Shown piece after piece: positions 7,355-17,223 of a stretch of DNA of 64,000 nt. A program made the position numbers and the translations under genes. A model generated the notes under the pieces. It made no database searches. It was not told the origin of the DNA and was given only the letters and a program-made list of their open reading frames with translations. How positions within the stretch are numbered: position 1 is the first letter of the stretch; every line of letters starts with the position of its first letter. Source of the DNA: Oharaeibacter diazotrophicus. GTDB taxonomy: Bacteria; Pseudomonadota; Alphaproteobacteria; Rhizobiales; Pleomorphomonadaceae. The stretch is taken from NCBI RefSeq assembly GCF_004362745.1, contig NZ_SNXY01000010.1:250501-314500 (forward strand). Reading direction: 5' to 3'.

Positions 7355-8299
7355 ATGTCGCTCAGGGTCGTCTTCATGGGCACGCCGGACTTCTCGGTGC
7401 CCGTCCTCTCCGAGATCGTCGGCCACGGCCACGAGGTCGCGGCGGTCTACGCCCAGCCGCCGCGGCCGGCGGGGCGCGGCATGGCGGAGCGGCGCTCGCC
7501 GGTGCACGAGGCCGCCGACCGCTTCGGCCTTTCCGTGCGCACCCCGAAGAGCCTGCGCGATCCCGCCGAGCAGGACGCCTTCGCGGCGCTGGACGCCGAC
7601 GTGGCGGTGGTCGTCGCCTACGGCCTCCTGCTGCCGAAGCCGATCCTCGACGCCCCCGCCGAGGGCTGCCTCAACCTCCACGCCTCGCTGCTGCCGCGCT
7701 GGCGCGGCGCCGCGCCGATCAACCGGGCGATCATGGCCGGCGACGCCGAGACCGGCGTCATGGTGATGCGCATGGACGAGGGGCTCGACACCGGCCCGGT
7801 CGCCATGGCCGAGCGCGTCGCCATCGGCCCGGACACCACCGCCGGCGAACTGCACGACCGCCTCGCCCCGCTCGGCGCCGACCTGATCATCCGCGCCCTC
7901 GGCGCGCTGGAGCGCGGCGGCCTGACCTTCCGGCCGCAGCCGGAGGAGGGTGCGCTCTACGCCCGCAAGCTGCGCAACGACGAGACGCGGGTCGACTGGT
8001 CGCTCCCGGCCGCGGCGGTGCACGACCACGTCCGCGGGCTCTCGCCGGCGCCGGGCGCGTGGTTCGAGGCCGACCTCGGCAAGGGACCCGAGCGCATCCG
8101 CCTCGTCCGCAGCGCCCGCGCCGACGGCGCCGACGCGGCCGGGGCGGCGCCGGGAACAGTGCTCGACGCGGCCGGCACGGTCGCCTGCGGCACCGGCGCG
8201 GTCCGGCTGGTCACGCTGCAGCGCGCCGGCGGCAAGCCGCTCGCCTTCGCCGACTTCGCCCGCGGCGCGCGGCTCGCCGCCGGCGCGCTGTTCGGCTGA
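7355..8299 (+). CDS. fmt: Methionyl-tRNA formyltransferase
   Basis: The 314-residue enzyme transfers a formyl group from 10-formyl-tetrahydrofolate to Met-tRNA-fMet. The formyltransferase domain (about 1-190) has [10 protein letters not shown] at the N-terminus and catalytic N107, H109 ([16 protein letters not shown]) and D145 (DEGLDTGP). The C-terminal tRNA-binding beta-barrel (about 205-310) is present. Length is standard. The start has a modest GAGG site. It is upstream of truA with only 5 bp between them, so the two are surely cotranscribed; transcription must come through the toxin-antitoxin pair or from an internal promoter. Confidence 0.97.
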   Translation: MSLRVVFMGTPDFSVPVLSEIVGHGHEVAAVYAQPPRPAGRGMAERRSPVHEAADRFGLSVRTPKSLRDPAEQDAFAALDADVAVVVAYGLLLPKPILDAPAEGCLNLHASLLPRWRGAAPINRAIMAGDAETGVMVMRMDEGLDTGPVAMAERVAIGPDTTAGELHDRLAPLGADLIIRALGALERGGLTFRPQPEEGALYARKLRNDETRVDWSLPAAAVHDHVRGLSPAPGAWFEADLGKGPERIRLVRSARADGADAAGAAPGTVLDAAGTVACGTGAVRLVTLQRAGGKPLAFADFARGARLAAGALFG

Positions 8300-8304
8300 G
8301 CGCC

Positions 8305-9051
8305 ATGCCCCGCTACAAGCTCCTGATCGAGTACGACGGCACCGGCCTCGTCGGCTGGCAGAGTCAAGCCGGCGGTGGTTCAGTGCAGGACCTGCTCGAG
8401 CATGCGCTGCAGGCCTTCGTCGGCGAGAAGGTCTCGATCCGCGGCGCCGGGCGCACCGACGCCGGCGTGCACGCGCTCGGTCAGGTCGCCCATTTCGACA
8501 CGACGCGCGAGATCCGGCCGGACACCATCCGCGACGCCGGCAACGTCCACCTGCGCCCGCACGCGGTGACGATCGTCGAGGCGTGGCGGGTCGGCGAGGA
8601 CTTCGACGCGCGCTTCTCGGCGATCCGCCGCGCCTACCGCTACCGCATCTTCACGCGGCGGGCGCCGCCGGCGATCGAGCGCACCCAGGTCTGGCACGTG
8701 CCGCGCCAACTCGATGTCGAGCGGATGCGGGAGGGCGCCGCCTTCCTCCTCGGCAAGCACGACTTCACCACCTTCCGCTCCACCGACTGCCAGTCCAAGA
8801 GCCCGTCGAAGACCCTGGACGGCTTCGCGATCGAGCGCGTCGGCGGCGAGATCTGGTGCGACGTCACCGCCCGCTCCTTCCTGCACAACCAGGTCCGCTC
8901 CATGGTCGGCAGCCTGAAGAAGGTCGGCGACGGCAGTTGGGAGCCGGAGGACATCCGCCGCGCCCTCGAGGCCCGCGACCGCGCCGCCTGCGGCCCCGTC
9001 GCCCCGCCGACCGGCCTCTGCCTGATGCGGGTGGACTACGCGGACGGGTGA
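8305..9051 (+). CDS. truA: tRNA pseudouridine(38-40) synthase
   Basis: The 248-residue enzyme makes pseudouridine at positions 38-40 of tRNA anticodon arms. The N-terminal [11 protein letters not shown] strand and the catalytic motif [11 protein letters not shown], with the nucleophile D52, are clear; the second lobe includes [16 protein letters not shown]. The ATG is 5 bp beyond the fmt stop. Linkage of truA to def/fmt is common in alphaproteobacteria. A palindromic element begins about 60 bp after the stop. Confidence 0.97.
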   Translation: MPRYKLLIEYDGTGLVGWQSQAGGGSVQDLLEHALQAFVGEKVSIRGAGRTDAGVHALGQVAHFDTTREIRPDTIRDAGNVHLRPHAVTIVEAWRVGEDFDARFSAIRRAYRYRIFTRRAPPAIERTQVWHVPRQLDVERMREGAAFLLGKHDFTTFRSTDCQSKSPSKTLDGFAIERVGGEIWCDVTARSFLHNQVRSMVGSLKKVGDGSWEPEDIRRALEARDRAACGPVAPPTGLCLMRVDYADG

Positions 9052-9112
9052 GGGCGTTCTCGGAGACTTGGCCCGCCGCGGGAAATGGCGCAGAGCAACC
9101 GCTCGATCCCGG

Positions 9113-9299
9113 CATTCATCCTTCTCCTCAGGGGAAGGTGGCCCGGAGGGCCGGAAGGGGTCGCCCTTTTTCGGTAGGCTGGCGCGTGTCCGGGTCGAGG
9201 GAGCTTCGTTCCCAGCCAAAACGGGTTCTTGGAACGGAAAAAGGGCGACCCCTCCCCCTCGCTTCGCTCGGACCCTCCCCTGGAGGGGAGGGATGAATG
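9113..9299. repeat. MITE-like palindromic element (type B)
   Basis: A 187-bp segment has long imperfect inverted arms, about 9113-9171 and 9238-9299. The tips are CATTCATCC and GGGATGAATG and the inner ends CGCCCTTTTT and AAAAAGGGCG are perfectly complementary. Between the arms lies a 66-bp non-coding core with its own small hairpins. No coding frame fits. It follows truA and precedes the promoter region of the secreted NTF2-like gene. Confidence 0.75.
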
Positions 9300-9473
9300 G
9301 CGGTTTCGCGCGATCGCCCCGTGGCATGGCGGGGTGCGCCCAAGCGCCGAGCCCCGACCCGCGTTCCTGACGAAAATTTAACGTTGCGATGCTCTTCGGC
9401 GGCTACGGGAGACTACTTACCTCCAGGTCTCGCCGGCGATGGAGGATCGCCGGTCGGACCAGCGGAGGAATCG

Positions 9474-9926
9474 ATGATCGCGAAGACGAAGACCGCCCTC
9501 GCCCTTGCGTCCCTGCTCGCCCTCGCCGCGACGCCGGCGCTCGCCGACACCGGCTGCGTCAAGCTCGACCAGGCCGCGGCCAAGGGCCTGTTCGACAAGT
9601 GGGCCGCGGCGCTGCCGGGCCACAACGCCGACCTCGTGCTCGCCTTCTACGCCGACGGCCACAGCTTCAAGCCGCACGACCGCGACGCGGCGCTGACCGA
9701 GCGCACCGCGATCCGCGACTACTGGACCGACTTCGTCGACGGCACCCCGCGCGTGACCCTCGGCGAGACCACCGTCACCGCCGACTGCGGCAAGGTCGTC
9801 AAGTCCGGCGTCAAGACCATCGCGGTCGGCGGCGAGGAGATCCGCGCCACCTTCGCCATGGAGTTCGCCGACAACGGCGGCACCTGGCTGATCACCCGCC
9901 ACGAGATCACGCCGATGGCGAACTGA
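9474..9926 (+). CDS. Secreted SnoaL/NTF2-like protein (SgcJ/EcaC type)
   Basis: The 150-residue protein has a clear signal peptide (charged MIAKTK, hydrophobic core, TPALA, likely cleavage after residue 24), so it is probably periplasmic. The mature part has the pattern of the DUF4440/SnoaL cone fold: a helix with KGLFDKWAAAL, then LVLAFYADGHSF, an IRDYW helix and strands ending TWLITRHEITPM. Families of this kind include enzymes and ligand-binding proteins, so function is not predictable. The ATG at 9474 is supported by GAGGAA and by the signal peptide; longer forms lack both. The gene is monocistronic, with the convergent glgB ending 28 bp away. Confidence 0.8.
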   Translation: MIAKTKTALALASLLALAATPALADTGCVKLDQAAAKGLFDKWAAALPGHNADLVLAFYADGHSFKPHDRDAALTERTAIRDYWTDFVDGTPRVTLGETTVTADCGKVVKSGVKTIAVGGEEIRATFAMEFADNGGTWLITRHEITPMAN

Positions 9927-9954
9927 CGGCGCCGGCCCGGCCGCTCCGCGGGCG

Positions 9955-12237
9955 TCACGCCTTCGGGGCGGCCTTCCGTTTCGGCTTCGCCGCCTTCGCA
10001 ACAGCCCCGATGGGCGCCTCGGCCGACGCCGCCGGCGGCGGGGCGGCGTGGCGGAACACCACGACGGCGAGCGGCGGCAGCGTCACCACGATCGACCCCG
10101 CCTCGCCGTGGCTCGGGACGTCCTCGGCCTCGATCCGGCCCTGGTTGCCGACGTTGCCGCCGCCGTAGAGGCCGGCGTCGCTGTTCAGCACCTCTTCCCA
10201 GACGCCGCCCGCCGGCACGCCGATCCGGTAGCCCGTACGCGGCACCGGCGTGAAGTTGCAGACGACGAGGCAGGTCGGGTCGGCGGCGTAGCCGATCCGG
10301 AGATAGGCGAACACCGCGTTGCGGCGGTCGTCGCCGACGATCCAGCGGAAGCCCTCGCCGTCGCAGTCGCGGGCGTGCAGCGCCGGTTCGGCGCGGTAGA
10401 GCGTGTTGAGGTCGCGCACGAGGCGCTGGACGCCGGCGTGGAGCGGGCGATCGGTCAGGTGGAAGTCGAGCGCGCCGTCGTGGTTCCACTCGCGCTCCTG
10501 GGCGATCTCGCCGCCCATGAACAGGAGCTTCTTGCCGGGGTGGGTCCACATGAAGGCGAAATAGGCGCGCAGGTTGGCGAAGCGCTGCCACTCGTCGCCC
10601 GGCATCCGCCCGATCAGCGAGCGCTTGCCGTGCACCACCTCGTCGTGGCTCAGCGGCAGCACGAATTTCTCGGAGAAGGCGTAGACGAGGCCGAAGGTCA
10701 TCTCGTCGTGATGGTGGGTGCGGTGGACCGGATCGCGTGAGACGTAGTCGAGCGTGTCGTGCATCCAGCCCATGTTCCACTTGAAATGGAAGCCGAGGCC
10801 GCCGTCCGGCAGCGCCGCGGTGACGCCGGGCCAGGCGGTGGATTCCTCGGCGATCATCAGCGCGCCCGGCGCCTCGTGGCGGACGATGCCGTTGAGGTGC
10901 TTCAGGAAGGCGACCGCTTCCAGATTCTCGCGGCCGCCGTAGCGGTTCGGGATCCACTCGCCGTCCTTGCGGCTGTAGTCGCGGTAGAGCATCGAGGCGA
11001 CGGCGTCGACCCGGAGGCCGTCGATGTGGAAGCGCCGGATCCACTCCAGCGCCGAGGCGACCAGGAAGCCGATCACCTCGTTGCGGCCGAAGTTGTAGAT
11101 CAGCGTGTTCCAGTCCTGGTGGAAGCCCTCGCGCGGGTCCTCGTGCTCGTAGAGCGCGGTGCCGTCGAAGCGGGCGAGGCCGTGGGCGTCGGTCGGGAAA
11201 TGCGCCGGCACCCAGTCGAGCAGCACACCGATTCCCGCGCGGTGGCAGCGGTCGACGAAGGCGGCGAAGTCGGCCGGCGTGCCGTAGCGCGCGGTCGGGG
11301 CGAACAGGCCGAGCGGCTGGTAGCCCCACGAGCCGCCGAACGGGTGCTCCATCACCGGCAGCAGCTCGACGTGGGTGAAGCCCATGTGCGTCAGATATGG
11401 CACCAGCTCGTCGGCGAGGAAGGCCCAGGAGACCTCGCCGCCGTCCGGCCGGCGCCAGGAGCCGGGGTGGAGCTCGTAGATCGTCAGGGGCGCGGTCGGG
11501 CTCTGGCGCGCCGCCCGGCTCGCCATCCAGTCGTCGTCGCTCCAGGCGAAGGGCACGGGATCGGCGACCAGCGCGGCGGTGCGCGGCGGCGCCTCGAAGG
11601 CGCGGCCGACCGGGTCGGCCTTCTGCGGCAGCAGCGCGCCGTTGGCGCCGATCAGCTCGAACTTGTAGGGCTCGCCGGGCCCGAGGCCGGGCACGAAGAT
11701 CTCCCAGAGGCCGGCTTCCTTGCGCAGGCGCATCGGATGGCGCCGGCCGTCCCAGCCGTTGAAGCCGCCGACCACCGAGACCCGCCGCGCGTTCGGCGCC
11801 CATACCGCGAAGCGCACGCCGGAAACGCCGCCGATCGTCGTCGCCTGCGCCCCGAGCGCGTCGGCGAGCTGGAGATGCCGGCCCTCGGCGATCAGGTGGA
11901 CGTCCACCTCGCCGAGCAGGGCCTGGAACTGGTAGGGGTCCTCGGCCTCGTGGACGCCGCCGGGCCATTCGACGCGCAGCCGATAGGGCCACGGCGCCGG
12001 GCCGGGCAGGGCGGCGGCGAACAGGCCGTCCTCGACGGGGACCATGGCGGCGAGCACCGCGCCGTCGGGTCCGACCACCGTCGCCGTCAGGGCGCCCGGC
12101 AGGAAGGCGCGGACCACGCTGGCCCCGCCCGGGCCCGGATGCGGCCCGAGCACGGCGAAGGGATCGCCGTGACGGCCGTCGGCGATGGCGCGGATCGCAC
12201 CGGAATCGAGACCGGCGCGCGCGTCGAACTTCGCCAT
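9955..12237 (-). CDS. glgB: 1,4-alpha-glucan branching enzyme
   Basis: The 760-residue GH13 enzyme introduces alpha-1,6 branches into glycogen. It has an N-terminal CBM48-like region, then the catalytic barrel with the nucleophile D411 ([10 protein letters not shown]), the acid/base E464 (MIAEESTAW) and the transition-state His-Asp pair in [12 protein letters not shown]. These sit about six residues beyond their E. coli positions. It is longer than the usual ~730 residues because of a C-terminal Ala/Pro/Lys-rich tail ending [10 protein letters not shown]. No other glycogen gene (glgA, glgC, glgP, glgX) is nearby, so it is an orphan here. A terminator separates it from patD upstream. Confidence 0.96.
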   Translation of the reverse strand: MAKFDARAGLDSGAIRAIADGRHGDPFAVLGPHPGPGGASVVRAFLPGALTATVVGPDGAVLAAMVPVEDGLFAAALPGPAPWPYRLRVEWPGGVHEAEDPYQFQALLGEVDVHLIAEGRHLQLADALGAQATTIGGVSGVRFAVWAPNARRVSVVGGFNGWDGRRHPMRLRKEAGLWEIFVPGLGPGEPYKFELIGANGALLPQKADPVGRAFEAPPRTAALVADPVPFAWSDDDWMASRAARQSPTAPLTIYELHPGSWRRPDGGEVSWAFLADELVPYLTHMGFTHVELLPVMEHPFGGSWGYQPLGLFAPTARYGTPADFAAFVDRCHRAGIGVLLDWVPAHFPTDAHGLARFDGTALYEHEDPREGFHQDWNTLIYNFGRNEVIGFLVASALEWIRRFHIDGLRVDAVASMLYRDYSRKDGEWIPNRYGGRENLEAVAFLKHLNGIVRHEAPGALMIAEESTAWPGVTAALPDGGLGFHFKWNMGWMHDTLDYVSRDPVHRTHHHDEMTFGLVYAFSEKFVLPLSHDEVVHGKRSLIGRMPGDEWQRFANLRAYFAFMWTHPGKKLLFMGGEIAQEREWNHDGALDFHLTDRPLHAGVQRLVRDLNTLYRAEPALHARDCDGEGFRWIVGDDRRNAVFAYLRIGYAADPTCLVVCNFTPVPRTGYRIGVPAGGVWEEVLNSDAGLYGGGNVGNQGRIEAEDVPSHGEAGSIVVTLPPLAVVVFRHAAPPPAASAEAPIGAVAKAAKPKRKAAPKA

Positions 12238-12331
12238 GGGGTTCCTCCCGGGACAGTTGGTTTTTTCCGGAGCCTACGCCATTCGCGAGACGGGGCAAGC
12301 ACTTCGCCGCGCGGCCGGCGCGCCGCCCCCG

Positions 12332-12407
12332 GAAAACGCGGCGGGGGCGCCGACCTCGCGGCCGACGCCCCCGCCCGGGATGGCAACACCGGCGCCGCGG
12401 CGCCGGT
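12332..12407 (-). terminator. Tandem hairpins ending the ydcSTUV-patD transcript
   Basis: Reading on the minus strand after the patD stop, a perfect 9-bp stem with a 2-nt loop (12388-12407, arms ACCGGCGCC/GGCGCCGGT) is followed by a second 9-bp stem (arms at 12341-12349 and 12366-12374) and then CGCGTTTTCC. The second hairpin with its T run is a good intrinsic terminator. Confidence 0.7.
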
Positions 12408-12413
12408 TCCGGA

Positions 12414-13853
12414 TCAGGCGAACTTCACCATGACGTGGCGCACCACGGTGTAGTCCTCGAGCGCGTACTGGCTCATGTCCTTGCCGTAGCCGGACGCCTT
12501 CAGGCCGCCGTGCGGCATCTCGCTGACCAGCATGAAGTGGGTGTTGATCCAGGTGCAGCCGTATTGCAGCCGCGAGGCGATGTTCATCGCCTTGCCGACG
12601 TCGCGCGTCCACACCGAGGAGGCGAGGCCGTAGTCGCTGTCGTTGGCCCAGCCGACCGCCTCGTCGACGTCGGAGAAGCGCGTCACCGACACCACCGGGC
12701 CGAACACCTCGCGGCGGACGATCTCGTCGCTCTGCAGCGCGCCGGCGACCACGGTCGGCTGGTAGAAGAAACCGCCGCCCTCGCCGGGCCGGCCGCCGGT
12801 GGTGATCTCGATGTGGTCCTGCTCGCCGGCGCGCTCGACGAAGCTGGCGACGCGGTCGCGCTGGCGCTTGGAGATCAGCGGCCCGATCTCGTTGTCGGCG
12901 TCGTCGGCGTTGCCGAAGGCGATCGTCGAGACCGCGGAGGTGAGGTCCGCGACCAGCCGGTCGTAGACCTTGTCGCCGGCGTAGACGCGGCAGGCGGCGG
13001 TGCAGTCCTGCCCGGCGTTATAGTAGCCGAAGGTCCTGACGCCCTCGACGACGGCGTCGATGTCGGCGTCGTCGAGCACGATCACCGGCGCCTTGCCGCC
13101 GAGTTCGAGATGGGTGCGCTTGACCGTGCCGGCGGCGGCGGCGAGCACCTTCTTGCCGGTGGCGACGTCGCCGGTGAGCGAGACCATCGCGACCTTGGGA
13201 TGGTTGATCAGCGCGTTGCCGACGCTGCCGCCGCGCCCGACCACCACGTTGAGCACGCCCTCGGGCAGGATGTCGGCTGCGACGCGGGCGAGCTTCAGCG
13301 TCGACAGCGGGGTCTGCTCGGACGGCTTCAGCACCACCGTGTTGCCGCCGGCGAGCGCCGGGCCGATCTTCCACGCCGCCATCATCAGCGGGTAGTTCCA
13401 CGGCGCGATCGAGGCGACGACGCCGATCGGGTCGCGCCGGATCATCGAGGTGTGGCCGGCGAGGTATTCGCCCGCGGCCGAGGCGTGCAGGGTGCGGCAG
13501 GCGCCGGCGAAGAAGCGCAGCACGTCGACGACGCCGGGGATCTCGTCGCGCAGCACGGCCGGATAGGGCTTGCCGCAGTTGAGGCTCTCGATCGCGGCGA
13601 AGCTCTCGGCGTCGTCCTCGATCGCCTGGGCGAGGCGCAGCAGGTAGCCGGAGCGCTCGCCCGGCGTCGTCCGCGACCACGTCGCGAAGGCCTTCTCGGC
13701 GGCGGCGACGGCGGCGTCGACGTGGGCGGTCGAGGCCTCGGGCAGGTCGAGGACGACGGCGCCGGTCTTCGGCGCCAGCACCGTCTCGGCGTCCTCGCTG
13801 CCGGCGACGAAGTCGCCACCGATCAGCATCTTCGTGTCGGCGATGGTGGTCAT
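12414..13853 (-). CDS. patD: 4-aminobutyraldehyde dehydrogenase-like aldehyde dehydrogenase
   Basis: The 479-residue NAD-dependent aldehyde dehydrogenase most resembles PatD (YdcW), which oxidises 4-aminobutanal from putrescine to GABA. The catalytic C284 (AGQDCTAA) and general base E250 (LELGGKAP) are present, as is the substrate-entry segment [15 protein letters not shown]. The ATG at 13853 gives the family's normal N-terminus. It ends an operon whose upstream genes are a YdcSTUV-like ABC importer, the same order as E. coli ydcSTUV-patD. That synteny supports uptake and oxidation of a polyamine-derived compound. Distinguishing it from a general betaine/amino-aldehyde dehydrogenase would need biochemistry. 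Confidence 0.88.
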   Translation of the reverse strand: MTTIADTKMLIGGDFVAGSEDAETVLAPKTGAVVLDLPEASTAHVDAAVAAAEKAFATWSRTTPGERSGYLLRLAQAIEDDAESFAAIESLNCGKPYPAVLRDEIPGVVDVLRFFAGACRTLHASAAGEYLAGHTSMIRRDPIGVVASIAPWNYPLMMAAWKIGPALAGGNTVVLKPSEQTPLSTLKLARVAADILPEGVLNVVVGRGGSVGNALINHPKVAMVSLTGDVATGKKVLAAAAGTVKRTHLELGGKAPVIVLDDADIDAVVEGVRTFGYYNAGQDCTAACRVYAGDKVYDRLVADLTSAVSTIAFGNADDADNEIGPLISKRQRDRVASFVERAGEQDHIEITTGGRPGEGGGFFYQPTVVAGALQSDEIVRREVFGPVVSVTRFSDVDEAVGWANDSDYGLASSVWTRDVGKAMNIASRLQYGCTWINTHFMLVSEMPHGGLKASGYGKDMSQYALEDYTVVRHVMVKFA

Positions 13854-13891
13854 GGGGGAACCTCCCGGGTCTTCTTCCAAGGGCTTCGGGG

Positions 13892-14695
13892 CTACTTGCC
13901 GGCGCCGGCGACGTCGGCGGTGTCGCGGGTGAGCCAGTAGGCGGCCAGGATCGGCAGGAAGGTGACCGCCATCACGAAGATGGCGACCACGTTGGTGACC
14001 GGCCGCTGCCGCGGCCGGATCAGTTCGGTCAGCATCCAGATCGGCAGCGTGGTCTGCTGGCCCGCGGTGAAGGTGGTGACGATCACCTCGTCGAAGGACA
14101 GCGCGAAGGCGAGCATGCCGCCGGCGAGCAGGGCGGTGGCGAGATTCGGCAGCACCACGTGGCGGAAGGTCTGGAAGGCGTCGGCGCCGAGGTCCATCGA
14201 GGCCTCGATCAGCGACGGCGAGGTGCGCCGGAGCCGCGCCACGGCGTTGTTGTGCACCACCACGATGCAGAAGGTGGCGTGGCCGAGCACGATGGTCCAG
14301 AAGCTGAACGGGATCTCGGCGACGCCGAAGGCGGCGCGCAGCGCGATGCCGGTGACGATGCCCGGCAGCGCGATCGGCAGCACGATCAGCAGCGACACCG
14401 CCTCGCGGCCGAAAAAGCGCGTGCGGGCGAGCGCGCCGGCGGCGAGCGTGCCGAGCACCAGCGCCAGCGCCGTCGCGATCAGCCCGACCCGGACCGACAG
14501 CGCGATGGCGTCCCAGATGTCCTGGCGCTGCCACACCACCTCGAACCAGCGCGTCGTGTAGGACGGTGGCGGGAACTGGTAGCTCTTCTCCTCCGAGGAG
14601 AAGGCGTAGAGCACGATGAAGGCGAGCGGCAGGTGCAGGAAGGCGAGCCCGGCGCCGGCGGCGAGCCGGAGGGCGAGCGGAGCGCGTTCGGTCAT
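13892..14695 (-). CDS. ydcV: ABC transporter permease, YdcV/PotC-like
   Basis: The 267-residue inner-membrane permease has six predicted membrane spans and the cytoplasmic EAA-loop ([22 protein letters not shown]) that contacts the ATPase. Length matches E. coli YdcV. The ATG at 14695 follows the preceding permease by 60 bp and gives [13 protein letters not shown] before the first span; a longer frame start is Pro/Arg-rich and unlikely. It forms a heterodimeric pore with the YdcU-like protein for import of putrescine, spermidine or a related amine. Confidence 0.9.
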   Translation of the reverse strand: MTERAPLALRLAAGAGLAFLHLPLAFIVLYAFSSEEKSYQFPPPSYTTRWFEVVWQRQDIWDAIALSVRVGLIATALALVLGTLAAGALARTRFFGREAVSLLIVLPIALPGIVTGIALRAAFGVAEIPFSFWTIVLGHATFCIVVVHNNAVARLRRTSPSLIEASMDLGADAFQTFRHVVLPNLATALLAGGMLAFALSFDEVIVTTFTAGQQTTLPIWMLTELIRPRQRPVTNVVAIFVMAVTFLPILAAYWLTRDTADVAGAGK

Positions 14696-14755
14696 GGCCG
14701 GCCTCCTCGGGCGCGGGGGAGGGGCGGGACGGCGCACGCGCCTCGCTCGGAGCGG

Positions 14756-15697
14756 TCACAGCGCATCGAAGGCCCCCATCCGCCGGGCGACCGTGAGGTA
14801 GACGCCCATGATGACGATCGGGACCACCGAGAAGGCGGCGGCGAGCGGGATGTTGCCGGCGGTGCCCTGCTGGACGTAGACGACCTGACCGAGGAAATAG
14901 GCGGACGGGCCGACGATCTGCGGCGCGATGTAGTCGCCGAGCGTCAGCGAGAAGGTGAAGATCGAGCCGGCGGCGACGCCGGGCAGGGCGAGCGGCAGGA
15001 TCACGTGCCGGAAGGTCTGGCCGGGCCGGGCGCCGAGGTCGCCGGACGCCTCGACGAAGGACTTCGGCACCCGCTCCAGCGACGCCTGCAGCGGCAGGAT
15101 CATGTAGGGCAGCCAGAGATAGACGAAGACCAGGAAGGTGCCGACGTAGCTGACCGACAGCGACGGGCCGCCGATGCCGGGGATCGCCAGGAGACCGTCG
15201 ATCAGGGCGGTGGTGCCGGTGCGCTCGGCGAACCAGGTGACGACGCCCTCCTTGGCGAGGATCAGCTTCCAGGCGTAGACGCGCACGAGATAGCTCGACC
15301 ACAGCGGCAGCATCACCAGCAGGTAGAACGCCGCCTTGGTGCGGCCGCGGGCGTGGCGGGCGGCGTAGTAGGCGATCGGGAAGGCGATCGCACCGCAGGC
15401 GAGCGTCACCGCCGCCGCCATCGCCACCGTGCGCAGGACGATGTCGCGGTTGGCCGGCTGCAGCAGTTCGGCGTAGGCCGCGAACGAGAAGTCCGGCACC
15501 ACGGCGCCGGTGAAGTCGTCGAGCGTCCAGAACGACTGCACCAGGAGCGCCACCAGCGAGCCGACGTAGACGAGGCCGAGCCAGATCAGCGGCGGGGCGA
15601 GCAGCAGGCCGGCGAGCAGGCGCGGCCGGCGGACGACGAGGTCCGACAGCCGGCCGCGCAGCGAAGTCGGCGCGGCGGGGGCGGGGAGGGCGGACAT
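14756..15697 (-). CDS. ydcU: ABC transporter permease, YdcU/PotB-like
   Basis: The 313-residue permease is the same length as E. coli YdcU, with about six spans. The EAA-loop reads [20 protein letters not shown] and the segment [17 protein letters not shown] is typical of PotB-type subunits. The ATG at 15697 lies 5 bp past the ATPase stop; a TTG at 15706 overlapping that stop is possible but less likely. It pairs with the YdcV-like permease. Confidence 0.9.
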   Translation of the reverse strand: MSALPAPAAPTSLRGRLSDLVVRRPRLLAGLLLAPPLIWLGLVYVGSLVALLVQSFWTLDDFTGAVVPDFSFAAYAELLQPANRDIVLRTVAMAAAVTLACGAIAFPIAYYAARHARGRTKAAFYLLVMLPLWSSYLVRVYAWKLILAKEGVVTWFAERTGTTALIDGLLAIPGIGGPSLSVSYVGTFLVFVYLWLPYMILPLQASLERVPKSFVEASGDLGARPGQTFRHVILPLALPGVAAGSIFTFSLTLGDYIAPQIVGPSAYFLGQVVYVQQGTAGNIPLAAAFSVVPIVIMGVYLTVARRMGAFDAL

Positions 15698-15702
15698 CGG
15701 CC

Positions 15703-16704
15703 TCAACCCTCCAGCGGCGTCGCGGCGCCGGCCGGCACGACGACGCGGACGGCGTCGCCGGGCGCGAAGGCGGTTTCGGCCGCCGGGACGGACACGACCA
15801 GCCGGCCGCCGCCGGCGACCATGACGTCGTAGCGCCGCGCCGCGCCGTGGTACTCGGCGTCGAGCACGGTGGCGGCGACGCCGTCCCGCGCGCCGATCGC
15901 GTGGGCCGCGAGGCGGATCTTCTCGCCGCGCAGCGCGTGCGGCGCCGCCGGCAGGCCGAGCGCCGCCGCGAACGGCGCCTCCAGCACGTTCGCGCCGCCG
16001 ACGAAGTCGGCGACGAAGCGCGTGCGCGGCCGCTCGTAGATCTCCTCGGGTGGGCCGACCTGGACGATCCGGCCGTCGGCGAACACCGCGACCCGGTCGG
16101 CCATGGCGAGCGCCTCGGTCTGGTCGTGGGTGACGAAGACGAAGGTGATGCCGAGCCGGTGCTGCAGCGCCTTGAGTTCGCCCTGCATCTCGCCGCGCAG
16201 CTTGAGGTCGAGCGCGCCGAGCGGCTCGTCGAGCAGCAGCACCTTCGGCTCGTTGACGAGCGCGCGGGCGAGCGCGACGCGTTGGCGCTGGCCGCCCGAG
16301 AGCTGCGCCGGCTTACGCTCGCCGAAGCCCGCGAGCTTGACCAGCGCAAGCATCTCCTCGGCCCGCGCCCGCCGCGTCCGGCGGTCGACGCCGCGGATCA
16401 TCGGGCCGTAGGCGACGTTGTCGACCACCGACATGTGCGGGAACAGCGCGTAGTCCTGGAACACCGTGTTGACCGCGCGTCGATAGGGCGGCACGCCCTC
16501 GACGTGCTCGCCGAAGATCTCGATCGCCCCCGACGTCGGCTGCTCGAAGCCGGCGATCAGGCGCAGGCAGGTGGTCTTGCCGGACCCGGACGGGCCGAGC
16601 ATGGCGAAGAACTCCCCGGGCGCGATCTCGAGATCGACGGCGTCGACGGCGCGCACGGCGCCGAAATGCCTGGAGACGCTGCGGAATCGGACGGCGGAGG
16701 TCAT
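15703..16704 (-). CDS. ydcT: ABC transporter ATP-binding protein, YdcT/PotA-like
   Basis: The 333-residue importer ATPase has Walker [10 protein letters not shown] (37-45), Q-loop Gln in FQDYALFPH, signature LSGGQ (135-139), Walker B LLLDEP (Asp159 region) and switch His in VTHDQTEA. The C-terminal TOBE domain (about 250-333) is typical of polyamine and iron importers. It drives uptake through the two permeases downstream. It is separated from the binding-protein gene by 519 bp packed with palindromic repeats, although the cluster is clearly one functional unit. Confidence 0.93.
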   Translation of the reverse strand: MTSAVRFRSVSRHFGAVRAVDAVDLEIAPGEFFAMLGPSGSGKTTCLRLIAGFEQPTSGAIEIFGEHVEGVPPYRRAVNTVFQDYALFPHMSVVDNVAYGPMIRGVDRRTRRARAEEMLALVKLAGFGERKPAQLSGGQRQRVALARALVNEPKVLLLDEPLGALDLKLRGEMQGELKALQHRLGITFVFVTHDQTEALAMADRVAVFADGRIVQVGPPEEIYERPRTRFVADFVGGANVLEAPFAAALGLPAAPHALRGEKIRLAAHAIGARDGVAATVLDAEYHGAARRYDVMVAGGGRLVVSVPAAETAFAPGDAVRVVVPAGAATPLEG

Positions 16705-16734
16705 GTGGGGGTCCGTGGGGGGAGGGGGGAGGGA

Positions 16735-16755
16735 GGCAGTAGGCAGTGGGCAGTA
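16735..16755. repeat. Tandem GGCAGT-type heptamers (3 copies)
   Basis: Three adjacent 7-mers GGCAGTA, GGCAGTG and GGCAGTA lie just upstream, in plus orientation, of the palindromic element. A similar heptamer run precedes the related element at 42.7 kb. Confidence 0.7.
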
Positions 16756-16799
16756 GGGCGTCGGCTGTCGGGCTTCGATGGTGAGCGTCGCGGCGGCGG

Positions 16800-16981
16800 C
16801 CCCCTCTCCCTGTCCCTCCCCCTCAAGGGGGGAGGGGACGCGGTGGAGCAGTACGGCAGGTCCGGATCCGGCGGTGGCGCCGGGACGCTCTATCGCGCTG
16901 ACCTGCGACCGTCGAAGTTTCGCGAGACGTCGACATCATCGTCCCCTCCCCCCCTGGAGGGGGAGGGACAGGGAGAGGGGG
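16800..16981. repeat. MITE-like palindromic element (type C, copy 1)
   Basis: A 182-bp segment is bounded by perfect 25-bp inverted ends. The left arm begins CCCCCTCTCCCTGTCC at 16800; the right arm ends at 16981 as its exact complement. The interior has no coding frame. It sits in the gap between ydcS and ydcT. Confidence 0.8.
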
Positions 16982-17036
16982 CGCGCGGCATCCACCGCAT
17001 CACGACCGGATCACCCGGCCTCACCCTCCCCACCTG

Positions 17037-17172
17037 CGTCCCCTCGCCCTTGTGGGGGAGGGACGGGCAGAGGGGTGGCGACCTTTCCGCCGCGCCGCCG
17101 CCGAACGATCCAGGCTCCCCCGATCCACCTGCGTCCCCTCCCCCCTGGAGGAGGAGGGACAGGGAGAGGGGG
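17037..17172. repeat. Two solo ends of the type C palindromic element
   Basis: Two further copies of the right-arm sequence (GCGTCCCCT...GGGAGAGGGG type) occur at about 17037-17076 and 17131-17172 without matching left arms. Each can fold into its own hairpin. They look like truncated or tandemly inserted element ends. Confidence 0.65.
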
Positions 17173-17223
17173 GAGCCCCGCGCTCCGCCGCCGGACGGCC
17201 TCGCGCCGACGCCCGATCCGGCC

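Noticed and set aside
12414-16349. A single minus-strand reading frame of over 1,300 codons
   Set aside because: It is continuous only because stops are rare at this GC content. Its first two thirds are out of frame with the clear ydcT, ydcU and ydcV proteins; only the last ~480 codons are a real gene (patD).
16800-17172. Possible CRISPR array from repeated C/T-rich units
   Set aside because: The units alternate in orientation, have unequal spacing (about 140, 97 and 94 bp) and form inverted pairs. No cas gene is present. They are palindromic element ends.
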